Below, in pieces: positions 33,527-45,639 of a stretch of DNA of 48,671 nucleotides. Origin of the DNA: Actinomycetes bacterium (GTDB taxonomy: Bacteria; Actinomycetota; Acidimicrobiia; Acidimicrobiales; RAAP-2); the NCBI GenBank assembly GCA_021820665.1, contig JAKADK010000014.1:1-48671 (forward strand), read 5' to 3'. The translations under genes were made by a program, and so were the position numbers. Within the stretch, counting starts at the first letter, position 1, and each line of letters starts with the position of its first letter. The notes under the pieces were generated by a model. That model did not search any database, had not been told where the DNA came from, and worked only from the letters and a program-made list of their open reading frames with translations.

Positions 33527-34372
33527 TCAGGAGAGGGCGGCGGCCATCTGGTCGCGGACGGCGGCGGCGGCCGAACGGATCGCCCCGACGTCGGGCCCGT
33601 GGACGAGGACGGACCGCGAGACGTTGGGGAGCACCGTTCCCGGCGGGCAGTGGCGGAACAGGCGGCCGATCTCCCCCGCTCCTGCCCCCTGGGCACCGAC
33701 GCCCGGGGCCAGGATCACCCCGCCCAGCTCGGCGAGCGGGAAGGCTGGGGCCTGGCGCGTGGCGCCGACCACGACCCCCACGCAACCGTGCCGGATACGG
33801 TTCGTGGCGGCCACCTCCGCCAGCAGAGCGTCCTCCACACTGCGCCCGTCGGCGGTCCGGGCCTCCTGGACGAGCCGACCTTCGGCGTTCGAGCTCGACA
33901 CCACGACGACGACCCCGGCGCCGTGGGTCGCCGCCGTGTCGACCATCGGCTGGAGCGCTCCGAGACCAAGGTAGGGGGCAACGGTCACGGCATCGGCGGC
34001 GAGGGAGCTGGCCGGGTCCAACCAGGCAGCGGCGTACCCTTCCGCCGTGCTGCCGATGTCGCCCCGCTTGGCGTCGGCGATCACGAGGAGCCCGGCGTCG
34101 CGGGCAGCGGCCACCACCTGCTCGAGGACGGCGTAGCCCCGGGAGCCGAACCGCTCGAAGAACGCCACCTGGGGCTTGACCACGGGCACCACCCCGGCGT
34201 AGGCGTCGATGCACCGCATCGCCATCTCCGACAGTCCGGCGGGATCGTCGTCGAGGCCCCAGGCGTCGAGCAGTCCGGCCGAGGGGTCGATACCGGCACA
34301 CAGCGGTCCGAGTGCCCCCACGGCGGCAACCACCCGTTCGGTGAACGAGCCGCTCACCGGTGTGCCGCTCAC
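33527..34372 (-). CDS. pyrF: Orotidine 5'-phosphate decarboxylase, type 2
   Basis: 281 residues. LCAGIDPSAGLLDAWGL (about 25-41), VKPQVAFFERFG (about 70-81) and VIADAKRGDIGSTAEGYAAA (about 97-116, with catalytic Lys/Asp) define the larger, type 2 form typical of Actinobacteria. LAPGVGAQGAGAGEIGRLF and RSVLVHGPD lie near the C-terminus. It makes UMP. The GTG at 34372 overlaps the pyrD stop; because the 15 bp junction is duplicated, a second GTG start exists at 34357. Confidence 0.95.
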   Translation of the reverse strand: MSGTPVSGSFTERVVAAVGALGPLCAGIDPSAGLLDAWGLDDDPAGLSEMAMRCIDAYAGVVPVVKPQVAFFERFGSRGYAVLEQVVAAARDAGLLVIADAKRGDIGSTAEGYAAAWLDPASSLAADAVTVAPYLGLGALQPMVDTAATHGAGVVVVVSSSNAEGRLVQEARTADGRSVEDALLAEVAATNRIRHGCVGVVVGATRQAPAFPLAELGGVILAPGVGAQGAGAGEIGRLFRHCPPGTVLPNVSRSVLVHGPDVGAIRSAAAAVRDQMAAALS

Positions 34373-34382
34373 CGGTGTGCCG
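34353..34382. repeat. 15 bp tandem duplication at the pyrD-pyrF junction
   Basis: CTCACCGGTGTGCCG occurs at 34353-34367 and 34368-34382. The unit includes the pyrD stop and the pyrF GTG, so pyrF has two consecutive in-frame starts. Confidence 0.75.
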
Positions 34383-35346
34383 CCCCTCGCAGCTCCGACG
34401 GTGCCCGGACCCCGTGGCGGGCGCACCAGCGCTCCAGCTCGTCGAGCACCCGCCACGGTGCCCGCGGGTCCCGGAAGGTGGCCGTGCCGACCTGGACGGC
34501 GGTGGCCCCGGCCAGGAGCAGCTCCACGGCGTCGACCCCCGAGCCGACGCCGCCGACCCCCACGATGATGGCGTCGGGCAGGGCCGCGTGACAGTCCCAG
34601 ACGGCGCGGAGCGCGACGGGATGGATCGCCGGTCCCGACAGGCCGCCGCCGCCGGCGCCGAGCAGCGGCCGGCGACGCTCGGCGTCGACGGCCATGGCGA
34701 GCACGGTGTTGACGAGGGTCACCGCCTCCGCCCCGGACTCGACCGCCGCCGCCGCTACCTCGGCGACGTCGGCGACGTTGGGGCTGAGCTTCGCCCATGC
34801 GGGGAGCCGGCACGCGGCGGTGACGGCAGTGACCACGGCGGCGGTGGCCGCCGGCGAGTGGGCGAACGTGCGGCGGCGGTCCTCGACGTTCGGACAGCTC
34901 ACGTTGACCTCCACGGCGACGACCGCCCGGGCCGGGCCGCCGGCCTCGGCCTCTGCCACAGCCCGGTCCAGGCGCCTGGCCGCCTCGGCGAACTCCTCCG
35001 TGCTCCGGCCCCAGATGCTCACCACCACGCGCGCGCCGGTGGCGGCGAGCCGGGGAAGGTCGTCGGCCAACCAGGCGTCGATGCCCGGGCCCTGGAGCCC
35101 CACGCTGTTGACCATGCCCGACGCCGTCTCGTGGACCCGGGGCGCGGTGTTGCCAGGCCACGGGTAGGCGGCCAGGGACTTCACCACTGTGGCGCCCAGC
35201 CCGGCCAGCGGGAAGTACGCCGCCAGCTCGTCGGCATGGCCCGCTGTCCCCGACGCCGTCATCACCGGGTTCGGCAGCGTGACGGAGCCGACCCGGGTGG
35301 CGAGGTCAACGTCCCCCGCCACCACCGCCCGCCACGCCGTCGCCAT
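34369..35346 (-). CDS. pyrD: Dihydroorotate dehydrogenase, class 1B-like
   Basis: 325 residues from ATG 35346. VTLPNPVMTASGTAGHADEL, NSVGLQGPGIDAWLADDLPR, VEVNVSCPNVEDRR (active-site Cys), PAWAKLSPNV and GGLSGPAIHPVALRAVWDCH follow the class 1B pattern; FMN-binding IIVGVGGVGSGVDAVELLLA and AVQVGTATFRDP are near the end. Class 1B enzymes usually need PyrK to pass electrons to NAD; no pyrK is in the window. A TTG at 35403 overlapping the carB stop is an alternative start. Confidence 0.93.
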   Translation of the reverse strand: MATAWRAVVAGDVDLATRVGSVTLPNPVMTASGTAGHADELAAYFPLAGLGATVVKSLAAYPWPGNTAPRVHETASGMVNSVGLQGPGIDAWLADDLPRLAATGARVVVSIWGRSTEEFAEAARRLDRAVAEAEAGGPARAVVAVEVNVSCPNVEDRRRTFAHSPAATAAVVTAVTAACRLPAWAKLSPNVADVAEVAAAAVESGAEAVTLVNTVLAMAVDAERRRPLLGAGGGGLSGPAIHPVALRAVWDCHAALPDAIIVGVGGVGSGVDAVELLLAGATAVQVGTATFRDPRAPWRVLDELERWCARHGVRAPSELRGAAHR

Positions 35347-35399
35347 CCGGCGGATGGCGCTCGACCGGGCCCGACCCGCCGTGCGCGTCAACGAGGGCG

Positions 35400-38725
<3,326 letters not shown>

Positions 38726-38726
<1 letters not shown>

Positions 38727-39886
38727 CAGCGGCCTCCGTCCATGAGGAGCCGGAACCGGTCGAACAGGTACCGGGCATCGTGGGGCCCGGGGCCGGCCTC
38801 CGGGTGGTACTGGACGCTGAACGCCCGGGCGTCGTCGTCGGCGATGCCCTCGATCACCCCATCGTTCAGGTTGACGTGGCTCACGGCCACCCGGTCCACC
38901 GAGCCGTGCGCCACGGCGTAGTTGTGGTTCTGGGCCGTGATCTCCACCTGCCCGGTGTCGAGCCGCCGCACGGGGTGGTTCCCCCCGTGGTGCCCGAAGG
39001 GGAGCTTCTCGGTGCGGCCGCCCATCGCCGTGGCCAGGAGCTGGTGGCCGAGGCAGATGCCGAAGATCGGCACGCGGCCCAGGAGGAGGCCGATCTCGGC
39101 CACGATGCCGGGCAGCGCTCCCGGGTCGCCGGGGCCGTTGGAGAGGAAGACCCCATCGGGCCGGCGACCGAGCACCTCCTCCGCCGGCGTCGACGCCGGC
39201 ACCACCGTGACCGTGGCGAACCTCCCCAGATGGCGCAGCATCGTCTCTTTCACCCCGAAGTCGTAGGCCACCACCCGGTACGGGCCGTCCCCGCGTTCGT
39301 AGACCCACCGGGTCGTCACACCGCTCACCAGGTCCCTCCCATCGGTCGGCGGGGCCAGCCGGGCGGCCTCCAGCAGCTCGGCCTCCGAGCCGGTGCCCAG
39401 CGCGCAGGGCATGGCCCCGTGGCGACGCAGGTGCCGGGTGAGCCGGCGGGTGTCGATCCCGGTGACCCCACCGAGGCCGTGGTGCACGAGGTAGTCCTCC
39501 AGAGAGCCCTCGGACCGCCAGTTGCTCGGACGCTCGGAGAGGTCTCGAACCACGACGCCGCGACACCTCGGCACCGCCGCCTCGGCATCCTCGGCGTTCA
39601 CGCCGTAGTTCCCGATGTGCGGGTTGGTGAAGCACACCACCTGCCCGGCGTAGGACGGGTCGGTCACCACCTCCTGGTATCCCGACAGGACGGTGTTGAA
39701 CACCGCCTCCCCTTCGACCGGCGGCTGGTCGCCGGCGGCCAGCACGCCGATCGCCTCGCCCGTGAACACCGCGCCGTCGGACAGGACCAGCCGGGCTTCG
39801 GGCCGTGACCGGCGCAAGAGGGGTGAGGGGGGCGTAGCCGGCCGGCGGGGGCCGCTCATCGGGCTCATCGGGCTCATCGGGCTCAT
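38726..39886 (-). CDS. carA: Carbamoyl-phosphate synthase small (glutaminase) subunit
   Basis: 386 residues. [20 protein letters not shown] (about 53-72) opens the CarA domain. The class I glutaminase has the nucleophile in [16 protein letters not shown] and His/Glu in [13 protein letters not shown]. It supplies ammonia to CarB. The start region encodes [12 protein letters not shown], from four 9 bp repeats; the first ATG (39886) overlaps the pyrC stop and has GGGGAGG seven bases upstream, so I choose it. The other three ATGs (39877, 39868, 39859) are in frame. Confidence 0.96.
39857..39886. repeat. carA: 9 bp tandem repeat carrying four in-frame ATG codons at the carA start
   Basis: CATCGGGCT-type units repeat every 9 bp at 39857, 39866, 39875 and 39884. 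Each encodes Met-Ser-Pro on the minus strand. Only the first copy is next to a ribosome site. Confidence 0.85.
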
Positions 39887-41262
39887 CGGGTCGCCTCCCC
39901 GTCGCGGACGACCGGCTCGCCACGGACGATGGTGTGCCGGACCCGGCCGCGCAGCGCACGCCCGGCAAACGGCGTGTTCCCCGACCGGCTGGCCAGGGCC
40001 GCCCGGTCGACCGTCCAGCGGGCACCCGGGTCCACGACGCACAGGTTCGCCTGCGCGCCGGGGGCGATCGGGCCGCCGTGCCCGCCCCCGTGGTCGGGGT
40101 CGAGACCGGCGATCACGGCGGGCTGCCAGCTCATGAGGGCCAGGATCCGGCTGATCAGGTCCCGCTCCCGTTCCTCCGGGGTCCGGCCCGCCCGCCCGGA
40201 CCCCTCCCCGGTAGCCCACCCGGCGTCGAGCTCGGTGAGCGCCAGCGCGAAGGCGGTCTCCAGCCCGACCATGCCCGCGGGCGCCTCGTCGAAGGGGAGC
40301 TCCTTGCGGTCGGCGCGGTGGGGGGCGTGGTCGGTGGCGATGGCGTCGATGGTGCCGTCGGCCAGGCCTCGCACCACGGCGTCCACGTCGCTGCGACCCC
40401 GCAACGGCGGGTTGACCTTGAAGACGGGGTCGAAGGTGGCCACCTCGGCGTCGGTCAGGGTGAAGTGATGGGGGGTGGACTCGGCGGTCACGGCGGCACC
40501 CCGCGACTTGGCCGCCGCCACCAGGGCCACCGACCCGGCGGTCGAGAGGTGCAGCAGGTGGAGGCGTACCCCGGTCAACCCGGCGAGGGCGAGGTCCCGT
40601 GCCACCATCACCTCCTCGGCGGCGGCCGGCCGACCGGCCAAGCCCAGCCGGCTCGACCACACGCCCTCGTGCATCACGCCGTCGCCCACCAGGTCGGCGT
40701 CCTCGCAGTGCTGGGCCAAGGTCACCCCCAGCCCCCGGCCGTACTCCATGGCTCGGCGCATCACCGCCGGCGACTGGACCCCGGTGCCGTCGTCGGTGAA
40801 CAGCCGCACCCCGAGGGCGGCCATCTCCGCCATCGGGGCGAGGCGCGCCCCGGCCCGGCCCACGGTGATGGCACCGGCCACGGCCACCTGCACCAAGGCG
40901 GTGGCCGCCCGGTCGAGGACGGCGCGCACGGCGGGCGCCGAGTCGAGCGGCGGATCGGTGTTCGGCATCGCCACCACGGCCGTGTAGCCACCCAGGGCTG
41001 CCGCCCTCGTGCCCGACTCGATGGTCTCGGCCTGCTCGTCGCCGGGATCGCGCAGGTGGGTGTGCAGGTCGACCAGACCGGGCGCCACCAGGCACCCTCC
41101 GGCATCGAGCACGGTCGACCCGGGTGGCGGGGCCACGGCGTCGTCCAGCGACACGACCACGCCGTCGACCACCACCACGTCGGCCCGGCGCCAGCCGGTG
41201 GCGTCCACCACCATGCCGCCGCGGATGACCATCCTGGGAGCAGGACCCCGCACCTCAGGCAT
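39883..41262 (-). CDS. pyrC: Dihydroorotase
   Basis: 459 residues. [20 protein letters not shown] (about 60-79) holds the metal-binding HxH and the substrate Arg. [34 protein letters not shown] and [19 protein letters not shown] give the remaining metal His and the catalytic Asp of this amidohydrolase (class I). It closes carbamoyl-aspartate to dihydroorotate. The ATG at 41262 overlaps the end of pyrB by 8 bp; an ATG ten codons later is possible. Confidence 0.96.
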   Translation of the reverse strand: MPEVRGPAPRMVIRGGMVVDATGWRRADVVVVDGVVVSLDDAVAPPPGSTVLDAGGCLVAPGLVDLHTHLRDPGDEQAETIESGTRAAALGGYTAVVAMPNTDPPLDSAPAVRAVLDRAATALVQVAVAGAITVGRAGARLAPMAEMAALGVRLFTDDGTGVQSPAVMRRAMEYGRGLGVTLAQHCEDADLVGDGVMHEGVWSSRLGLAGRPAAAEEVMVARDLALAGLTGVRLHLLHLSTAGSVALVAAAKSRGAAVTAESTPHHFTLTDAEVATFDPVFKVNPPLRGRSDVDAVVRGLADGTIDAIATDHAPHRADRKELPFDEAPAGMVGLETAFALALTELDAGWATGEGSGRAGRTPEERERDLISRILALMSWQPAVIAGLDPDHGGGHGGPIAPGAQANLCVVDPGARWTVDRAALASRSGNTPFAGRALRGRVRHTIVRGEPVVRDGEATR

Positions 41263-42307
41263 CGTCCACCGCCGACACCTCGACGGTACGGGCAGCCTCC
41301 CCGGGCCCAGGGCCGAGCCCTCCGGCGCTCGCACCGTCCCCGCCGGCACCGCGGCTGCCCGATGACGGGCGATCACCGCTGCCGAGCAGCAGGAACAGCA
41401 CCGCCATCCGCACCGCCACCCCGTTGCTCACCTGTCTGCGGACCAGGACGGCGGGCAGGTCGAGCACCTCGGGCGCCACCTCCACCCCCCGGATGACCGG
41501 GCCGGGGTGGAGGACCACCGCGTCCGGCGGGAGCAGCGCCGCCCGCGCCGCGGTGAGGCCATAGCCGTGGGCGTACTCCCGTAGGCTCGGCACGTAGGTG
41601 CCGCTCCCGCGTTCCTCCTGGACCCGCAGGAGGGAGACCACGTCGGTGGTGGGGAGCACGGCGTCGAGGTCGTGGCCGATCGCCTCGACGGGCCAGCCCT
41701 CCAGGGAGGGCGGCAGCAGGGTGGCCGGGGCGACCAGCGTGACGCGGGCACCCAGCCTGGCCAGCCCGCACACCTGGGAACGGGCCACCCGGCTGTGGCG
41801 GATGTCCCCGACGATCGTCACCGCCAGCCCGGCAAAGCACCCGACCCCTTTGCCTCCCGGGTCGCGGACCTGGCGGATGGTCAGCAGGTCGATCAGCGCC
41901 TGGGTGGGATGCTCGTGGGCACCATCCCCGGCGTTCACGACGCACGTCGAGCTGAGCCACCGCGCCACCTGGACGGGAACGCCGGCAGCCGCGTGGCGGA
42001 TGACCAGGGCATCGATGCCCATCGACTCGATGGTCTCGATGGTGTCCCGCAGGGACTCGCCCTTGTTGAGCGACGACGTGCCAGCCGAGAACGAGAGGAC
42101 GTCGGCCGAGAGCCGCTTGGCCGCAGTCTCGAAGGACACCCGGGTGCGTGTCGAGCTCTCGAAGAAGACGGTGGCCACCGTCCGTCCCCGCAGCGCGGGC
42201 ACCTTCGGGTTCGCCCGCTGCCCCACCTCGACGAAGGCGTCGGCCACGTCGAGCACCTCGACGAGCTCATCGGCGTCCAGGTCGCCCATCCCGAGGAGGT
42301 GCCTCAT
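41255..42307 (-). CDS. pyrB: Aspartate carbamoyltransferase catalytic subunit
   Basis: 350 residues. FFESSTRTRVSFETAAKRL (about 49-67) carries the carbamoyl-phosphate site STRTR. GDGAHEHPTQALIDLLTI (about 127-144) holds HPTQ. VTIVGDIRHSRVARSQVCGL and VLHPGPVIRGVEVAPEV follow. About 30 Gly-rich residues are added at the C-terminus. No pyrI is present. The ATG overlaps the pyrR stop by 4 bp. Confidence 0.96.
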   Translation of the reverse strand: MRHLLGMGDLDADELVEVLDVADAFVEVGQRANPKVPALRGRTVATVFFESSTRTRVSFETAAKRLSADVLSFSAGTSSLNKGESLRDTIETIESMGIDALVIRHAAAGVPVQVARWLSSTCVVNAGDGAHEHPTQALIDLLTIRQVRDPGGKGVGCFAGLAVTIVGDIRHSRVARSQVCGLARLGARVTLVAPATLLPPSLEGWPVEAIGHDLDAVLPTTDVVSLLRVQEERGSGTYVPSLREYAHGYGLTAARAALLPPDAVVLHPGPVIRGVEVAPEVLDLPAVLVRRQVSNGVAVRMAVLFLLLGSGDRPSSGSRGAGGDGASAGGLGPGPGEAARTVEVSAVDDA

Positions 42308-42873
42308 CGGGCGACGATGTCCCCGAGCGCCACCCCGTCCTCGGTCACGTCCACCATCTCGTCGCGCCGTGTCGGCAGGTTCTTCCCGACGTAGTCCGGG
42401 CGGATCGGCAGCTCGCGATGGCCGCGGTCCACCATCACCGCCAGCTGCACGGCCTGGGCCCGCCCGTAGTCGCCCAGGGCGTTCAGGGCGGCCCGCACGG
42501 TCCGGCCGGTGAACAGCACGTCGTCCACCAGCACGATGGTGGCGCCGGTGCAGTCGAAGGGGATGTCGGTGGTCGCCTCGGGCAGGACCGGTCGCAACCC
42601 GATGTCGTCGCGGTAGAAGGCGACGTCGAGCGTGCCCACCGGTAGCAGCGGTCCCTCGATCGACTCCAGGGTCGTCGCCAACCTCCGGGCGATCGGGACC
42701 CCGCCGGTCTGGAGCCCCACCAGCACCAGGCTGTCAAGCCCCCGGTTCCGTTCGGCGATCTCGTGGGCCATCCGGGTGATGGCACGGCTCACGTCCGCCG
42801 CCGACATGACCTGGACCCGAGGAGCGAAACGGGAGCCGCGTGGGCGGGTGTGACTACGCTCGCGTTCTGCCAC
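42304..42873 (-). CDS. pyrR: PyrR, bifunctional pyrimidine operon regulator / uracil phosphoribosyltransferase
   Basis: 189 residues. SLVLVGLQTGGVPIARRLA (about 48-66), DVAFYRDDIGLRP (about 83-95), the PRPP loop IVLVDDVLFTGRTVRAAL (about 112-129) and RPDYVGKNLPT (about 157-167) are all PyrR-typical. It binds leader RNA when UMP/UTP is high and lowers pyr expression. It is the first gene of the pyr operon and follows a leader with a PyrR-site-like loop. The GTG has AGGAGG five bases upstream. Confidence 0.96.
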   Translation of the reverse strand: MAERERSHTRPRGSRFAPRVQVMSAADVSRAITRMAHEIAERNRGLDSLVLVGLQTGGVPIARRLATTLESIEGPLLPVGTLDVAFYRDDIGLRPVLPEATTDIPFDCTGATIVLVDDVLFTGRTVRAALNALGDYGRAQAVQLAVMVDRGHRELPIRPDYVGKNLPTRRDEMVDVTEDGVALGDIVAR

Positions 42874-42890
42874 GGGACCCTCCTGTCCGT

Positions 42891-42910
42891 ACGGGCCTCA
42901 CGGGACCCGC
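42891..42910 (-). promoter_or_regulatory. Candidate PyrR-binding RNA stem-loop in the pyr operon leader
   Basis: Read as RNA, the minus strand at 42895-42908 gives GGUCCCGUGAGGCC. This matches 12 of 14 positions of the PyrR-binding consensus as I recall it (ARUCCNGNGAGGYU). The loop is flanked by CGGG and CCCG, forming a 4-5 bp stem. The ribosome site AGGAGG (in GGACAGGAGGGUCC) lies right after it. This arrangement suits PyrR-controlled translation of pyrR, as proposed for mycobacteria, rather than Bacillus-type attenuation. Confidence 0.6.
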
Positions 42911-42927
42911 TTCACGGCCGGGGACGC

Positions 42928-42933
42928 ATGGTA
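42928..42933 (-). promoter_or_regulatory. -10-like hexamer of the pyr operon
   Basis: TACCAT on the minus strand lies about 55 nt before the pyrR GTG, placing the PyrR-like loop within a short leader. The -35 region is weak. Confidence 0.35.
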
Positions 42934-43009
42934 GCGCATCCCGGGAGGCGGTGGAGGCGGCCCCGGGGCCGCGAGGCGGGACTCGGGTCCACAGGGTGCA
43001 CTGGAGCTC

Positions 43010-43423
43010 TCAGGCGCCCCGGACCAGCCCGGCCACGGTGGCGAGCACGCCGTTGACGAACCGACCCGAGTCCTCGGTGGAGTAGCCGACGGCCAGGTCC
43101 ACCGCCTCGTTCAAGATCACCGCGCTCGGAGTCCCCGGGAAGCCGATCAGCTCGGCCGCCGCCAGGCGGAGCACGTTGCGGTCGACCACCGCCATGCGGT
43201 CCACCTCCCATCCGATGGACGATCCCGAGATGAGCCCGTCGATACGCTCCCGGTGCTCCCGCACCGCCCCGAGGAGAGCGGTCGTGAAGGGGTCCGGCGC
43301 CACGGGAAGCGCATCGAGCACGGCGCCGAGGTCGGCGCCCTTGATGTCGGCTTCGTAGAGCAGCGCGAGGGCCCGCTCCCTTGCCTGGCGTCGCGAGCTC
43401 GCTCCCGAGGCGGGGACCGCCAA
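43010..43423 (-). CDS. nusB: Transcription antitermination factor NusB
   Basis: 137 residues. SSRRQARERALALLYEADIK opens the helical bundle; VVDRNVLRLAAAELIGFPGT and AVILNEAVDLAVGYSTEDSG, then RFVNGVLATV are conserved NusB helices that bind boxA RNA and S10. It follows efp by 8 bp, the standard actinobacterial order. pyrR begins 136 bp downstream. Confidence 0.96.
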   Translation of the reverse strand: MAVPASGASSRRQARERALALLYEADIKGADLGAVLDALPVAPDPFTTALLGAVREHRERIDGLISGSSIGWEVDRMAVVDRNVLRLAAAELIGFPGTPSAVILNEAVDLAVGYSTEDSGRFVNGVLATVAGLVRGA

Positions 43424-43431
43424 CGCGCTCC

Positions 43432-43992
43432 CTAGGCCCGGGTCAGGTACTCGCCGGAGCGGGTGTCGACCTTGATCCGCTCGCCGGGGTTCACGAACAG
43501 GGGCACCTGGACGACGAGGCCGGTCTCCAACGTCGCCGGCTTGCGAGCGCCCGACACCCGGTCGCCCTGGAGGCCAGGCTCGGTCTCCGTCACCGTCAGC
43601 TCCACGGCGGCAGGGAGGTCCACCCCGACAATCTCGGTCCCGAAGAACTGCACCACGGCGTCGTCACCTTCCTTCAGGTAGCTGGCCGCGTCGCCCAAGG
43701 CGTCCGTGGGCACCTGGAGCTGCTCGTAAGAGGTGGTGTCCATGAACACGTAGTCCGTCCCGTCCCGGTAGAGGAACTGCATCTCCCGCTTGTCGATGAT
43801 CGCCTGCTCCAGCTTCTCGTCGGCTCGGTAGGTGCGTTCGATCACGGCGCCCGAGCGGACGTTCTTCAGCTTCGTCCGGACGAACGCCCCGCCCTTGCCC
43901 GGCTTCACGTGCTGGAACTCGACGACGGAGAACAGGCCCTCTCCCAGGTCGAGGGTCATGCCGTTGCGGAGATCGTTGGTCGAGACTGCCAT
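43432..43992 (-). CDS. efp: Translation elongation factor P
   Basis: 186 residues in three beta-barrel domains. [20 protein letters not shown] and [20 protein letters not shown] cover domain I; the loop KPGKGG has the lysine reached into the peptidyl transferase centre. [20 protein letters not shown], then [20 protein letters not shown] complete the family. It relieves stalling on proline stretches, which are plentiful in this genome. The ATG overlaps the pepQ stop by 1 bp. Confidence 0.97.
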   Translation of the reverse strand: MAVSTNDLRNGMTLDLGEGLFSVVEFQHVKPGKGGAFVRTKLKNVRSGAVIERTYRADEKLEQAIIDKREMQFLYRDGTDYVFMDTTSYEQLQVPTDALGDAASYLKEGDDAVVQFFGTEIVGVDLPAAVELTVTETEPGLQGDRVSGARKPATLETGLVVQVPLFVNPGERIKVDTRSGEYLTRA

Positions 43993-45155
43993 CAGAGCAC
44001 AACTTCCTTCGGGAACTCGGTGAGGGTCCGGCTGCCGTCCGCGGTCACCACCAGGGTGTCTTCGATCCGCACCCCGCCCAGACCGGCCAGGTAGACGCCC
44101 GGCTCGACGGTGACGACGACGCCGGGCGACAGGTTAGCAGTCGAGCCCGGTCCCACCGAGGGGGCTTCGTGGATGTCGAGACCGACCCCGTGGCCCGTGC
44201 CATGCTCAAACCGGTCGGCCCACCCTGCCTCGGCGATCACGTCGCGACAGACCCGGTCGATCTCGCCGGCGCGTTCGCCGGGACGGACGGACGCGACACC
44301 GGCCCGCTGCGACGCCGCCACCACCTCGAACACCCTCGCCATCTCCCCCTCGGGAGGCCTTCCCACCGAGAACGTCCGCGTCATGTCGGAGCGGTAGCCG
44401 TCGAACATCGCCCCGAAGTCGACGACCACCGGATCCCCGACCTCGATGCGCCGCCCGGTCGGCCGGGCGTGGGGCTTCGCCGCGTTCGGCCCCGAGGCCA
44501 CGATGGTCTCGAACGCGCGGTCCTCGGCGCCCAGCTCCCGCATGGCGTGGTCGAGCGCCGCGGCCACCGCCAGCTCGGTCGTCCCCATGTCCCGATCACC
44601 GGTGAGCAGGTCGGTGACCGACGCCAGGGCGGCGTCGGCGATGGCCGCTGCCCGCACCATCCGATCGATCTCCCACCCGTCTTTCACCATGCGCAGCTCG
44701 GTCACCACGCCGTCAGTGGGCACCAGCTCGACCTCGGGCCACCGGGCAGCCCACGACCGCATGGCCGACCAGGTGACGTTGCCCGACTCCAGGCCGAGCC
44801 GGGCGTGGCCGACCAGGGCCGTCCCGAGCACCGTCAGCTGGGCCTCCACTCCTCCGATGGCGAGATCGACGGCGTCGGCGACACCGGCGTCCGCCAGCTG
44901 CTCGGCCGCCTGGGTCCGGTAGCGACCGTCGGTGGTGAGCACGGCCCCACCCGCCGTCACGAGCAGCAGCCCGGCCGATCCGGTGAACCCGGTCAGCCAG
45001 CGGATGTTCTCCGGCGTCGTCACCAGCAGGGCGTCGGCCCCGGCGTCGCCCAGGCGCGCCCGCACCCGGTCGACTCGGCCGGTCAGCACCGGGGCACCGA
45101 CCGCCTCGTCGAGCCGGGATCGGTCCACCACTCCTGACAGACGGTCGTTATGCAT
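43992..45155 (-). CDS. pepQ: Xaa-Pro peptidase, M24B family
   Basis: 387 residues. An N-terminal creatinase-like domain (about 25-150, with [20 protein letters not shown]) precedes the pita-bread catalytic domain: [19 protein letters not shown] (two metal Asp), [16 protein letters not shown] (metal His), VTVEPGVYL and [10 protein letters not shown] (metal Glu). It cleaves Xaa-Pro bonds in cytosolic peptides. It overlaps aroQ by 8 bp and efp by 1 bp. Confidence 0.95.
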   Translation of the reverse strand: MHNDRLSGVVDRSRLDEAVGAPVLTGRVDRVRARLGDAGADALLVTTPENIRWLTGFTGSAGLLLVTAGGAVLTTDGRYRTQAAEQLADAGVADAVDLAIGGVEAQLTVLGTALVGHARLGLESGNVTWSAMRSWAARWPEVELVPTDGVVTELRMVKDGWEIDRMVRAAAIADAALASVTDLLTGDRDMGTTELAVAAALDHAMRELGAEDRAFETIVASGPNAAKPHARPTGRRIEVGDPVVVDFGAMFDGYRSDMTRTFSVGRPPEGEMARVFEVVAASQRAGVASVRPGERAGEIDRVCRDVIAEAGWADRFEHGTGHGVGLDIHEAPSVGPGSTANLSPGVVVTVEPGVYLAGLGGVRIEDTLVVTADGSRTLTEFPKEVVL

Positions 45156-45639
45156 CGTTCCCTCTCCTCCTGGCTCCTCTCCTTCCCGCCCCTCTGCGTT
45201 CCAGCACGGCGGCGACCGCGTCGACGGCCAGGGCGTAGCCCGTAGCTCCGAAGCCGGCGATCAGCCCATCAGACACCCCGGCGATCACCGACGTGTGCCG
45301 GAACGGCTCCCGGGCCGCCGGGTTCGACAGGTGGAGCTCGACCACCACGCCATCGAAGGCGGCCAGGGCGTCATGGATCGCCCAGGAGGTGTGCGTGAGC
45401 GCACCGACGTTGGCGACGATGGCACAGGCGACGCCCCGGGCGGCGTGGATACGGTCGATCAGCTCGCCCTCGTGGTTCGACTGGTAGTGCGCCACGGCGA
45501 ACCCGAGCTCCGCCGCCCGCCGCGTGGTCGTGGCCACGTGGTCGGTGAGGGTCTCGTGCCCGTAGACCTCGGGCTCCCGCACGCCCGACAGGTTCAGGTT
45601 GGGGCCCGAGAGGAGGAGGATCACCGGCGCCGTCATCAT
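45148..45639 (-). CDS. aroQ: 3-dehydroquinate dehydratase, type II
   Basis: 163 residues from ATG 45639, overlapping the aroB stop. LLLSGPNLNLSGVREPEVYG (about 7-26) holds the catalytic Arg and Tyr; YQSNHEGELIDRIHAA (about 52-67), VGALTHTSWAIHDAL (about 79-93) and VELHLSNPAAREPFRHTSVI complete the active site. The usual NPGAYTHTS reads NVGALTHTS here, a minor deviation near the catalytic Asn. It dehydrates 3-dehydroquinate in the shikimate pathway. Confidence 0.95.
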   Translation of the reverse strand: MMTAPVILLLSGPNLNLSGVREPEVYGHETLTDHVATTTRRAAELGFAVAHYQSNHEGELIDRIHAARGVACAIVANVGALTHTSWAIHDALAAFDGVVVELHLSNPAAREPFRHTSVIAGVSDGLIAGFGATGYALAVDAVAAVLERRGAGRRGARRRGNDA

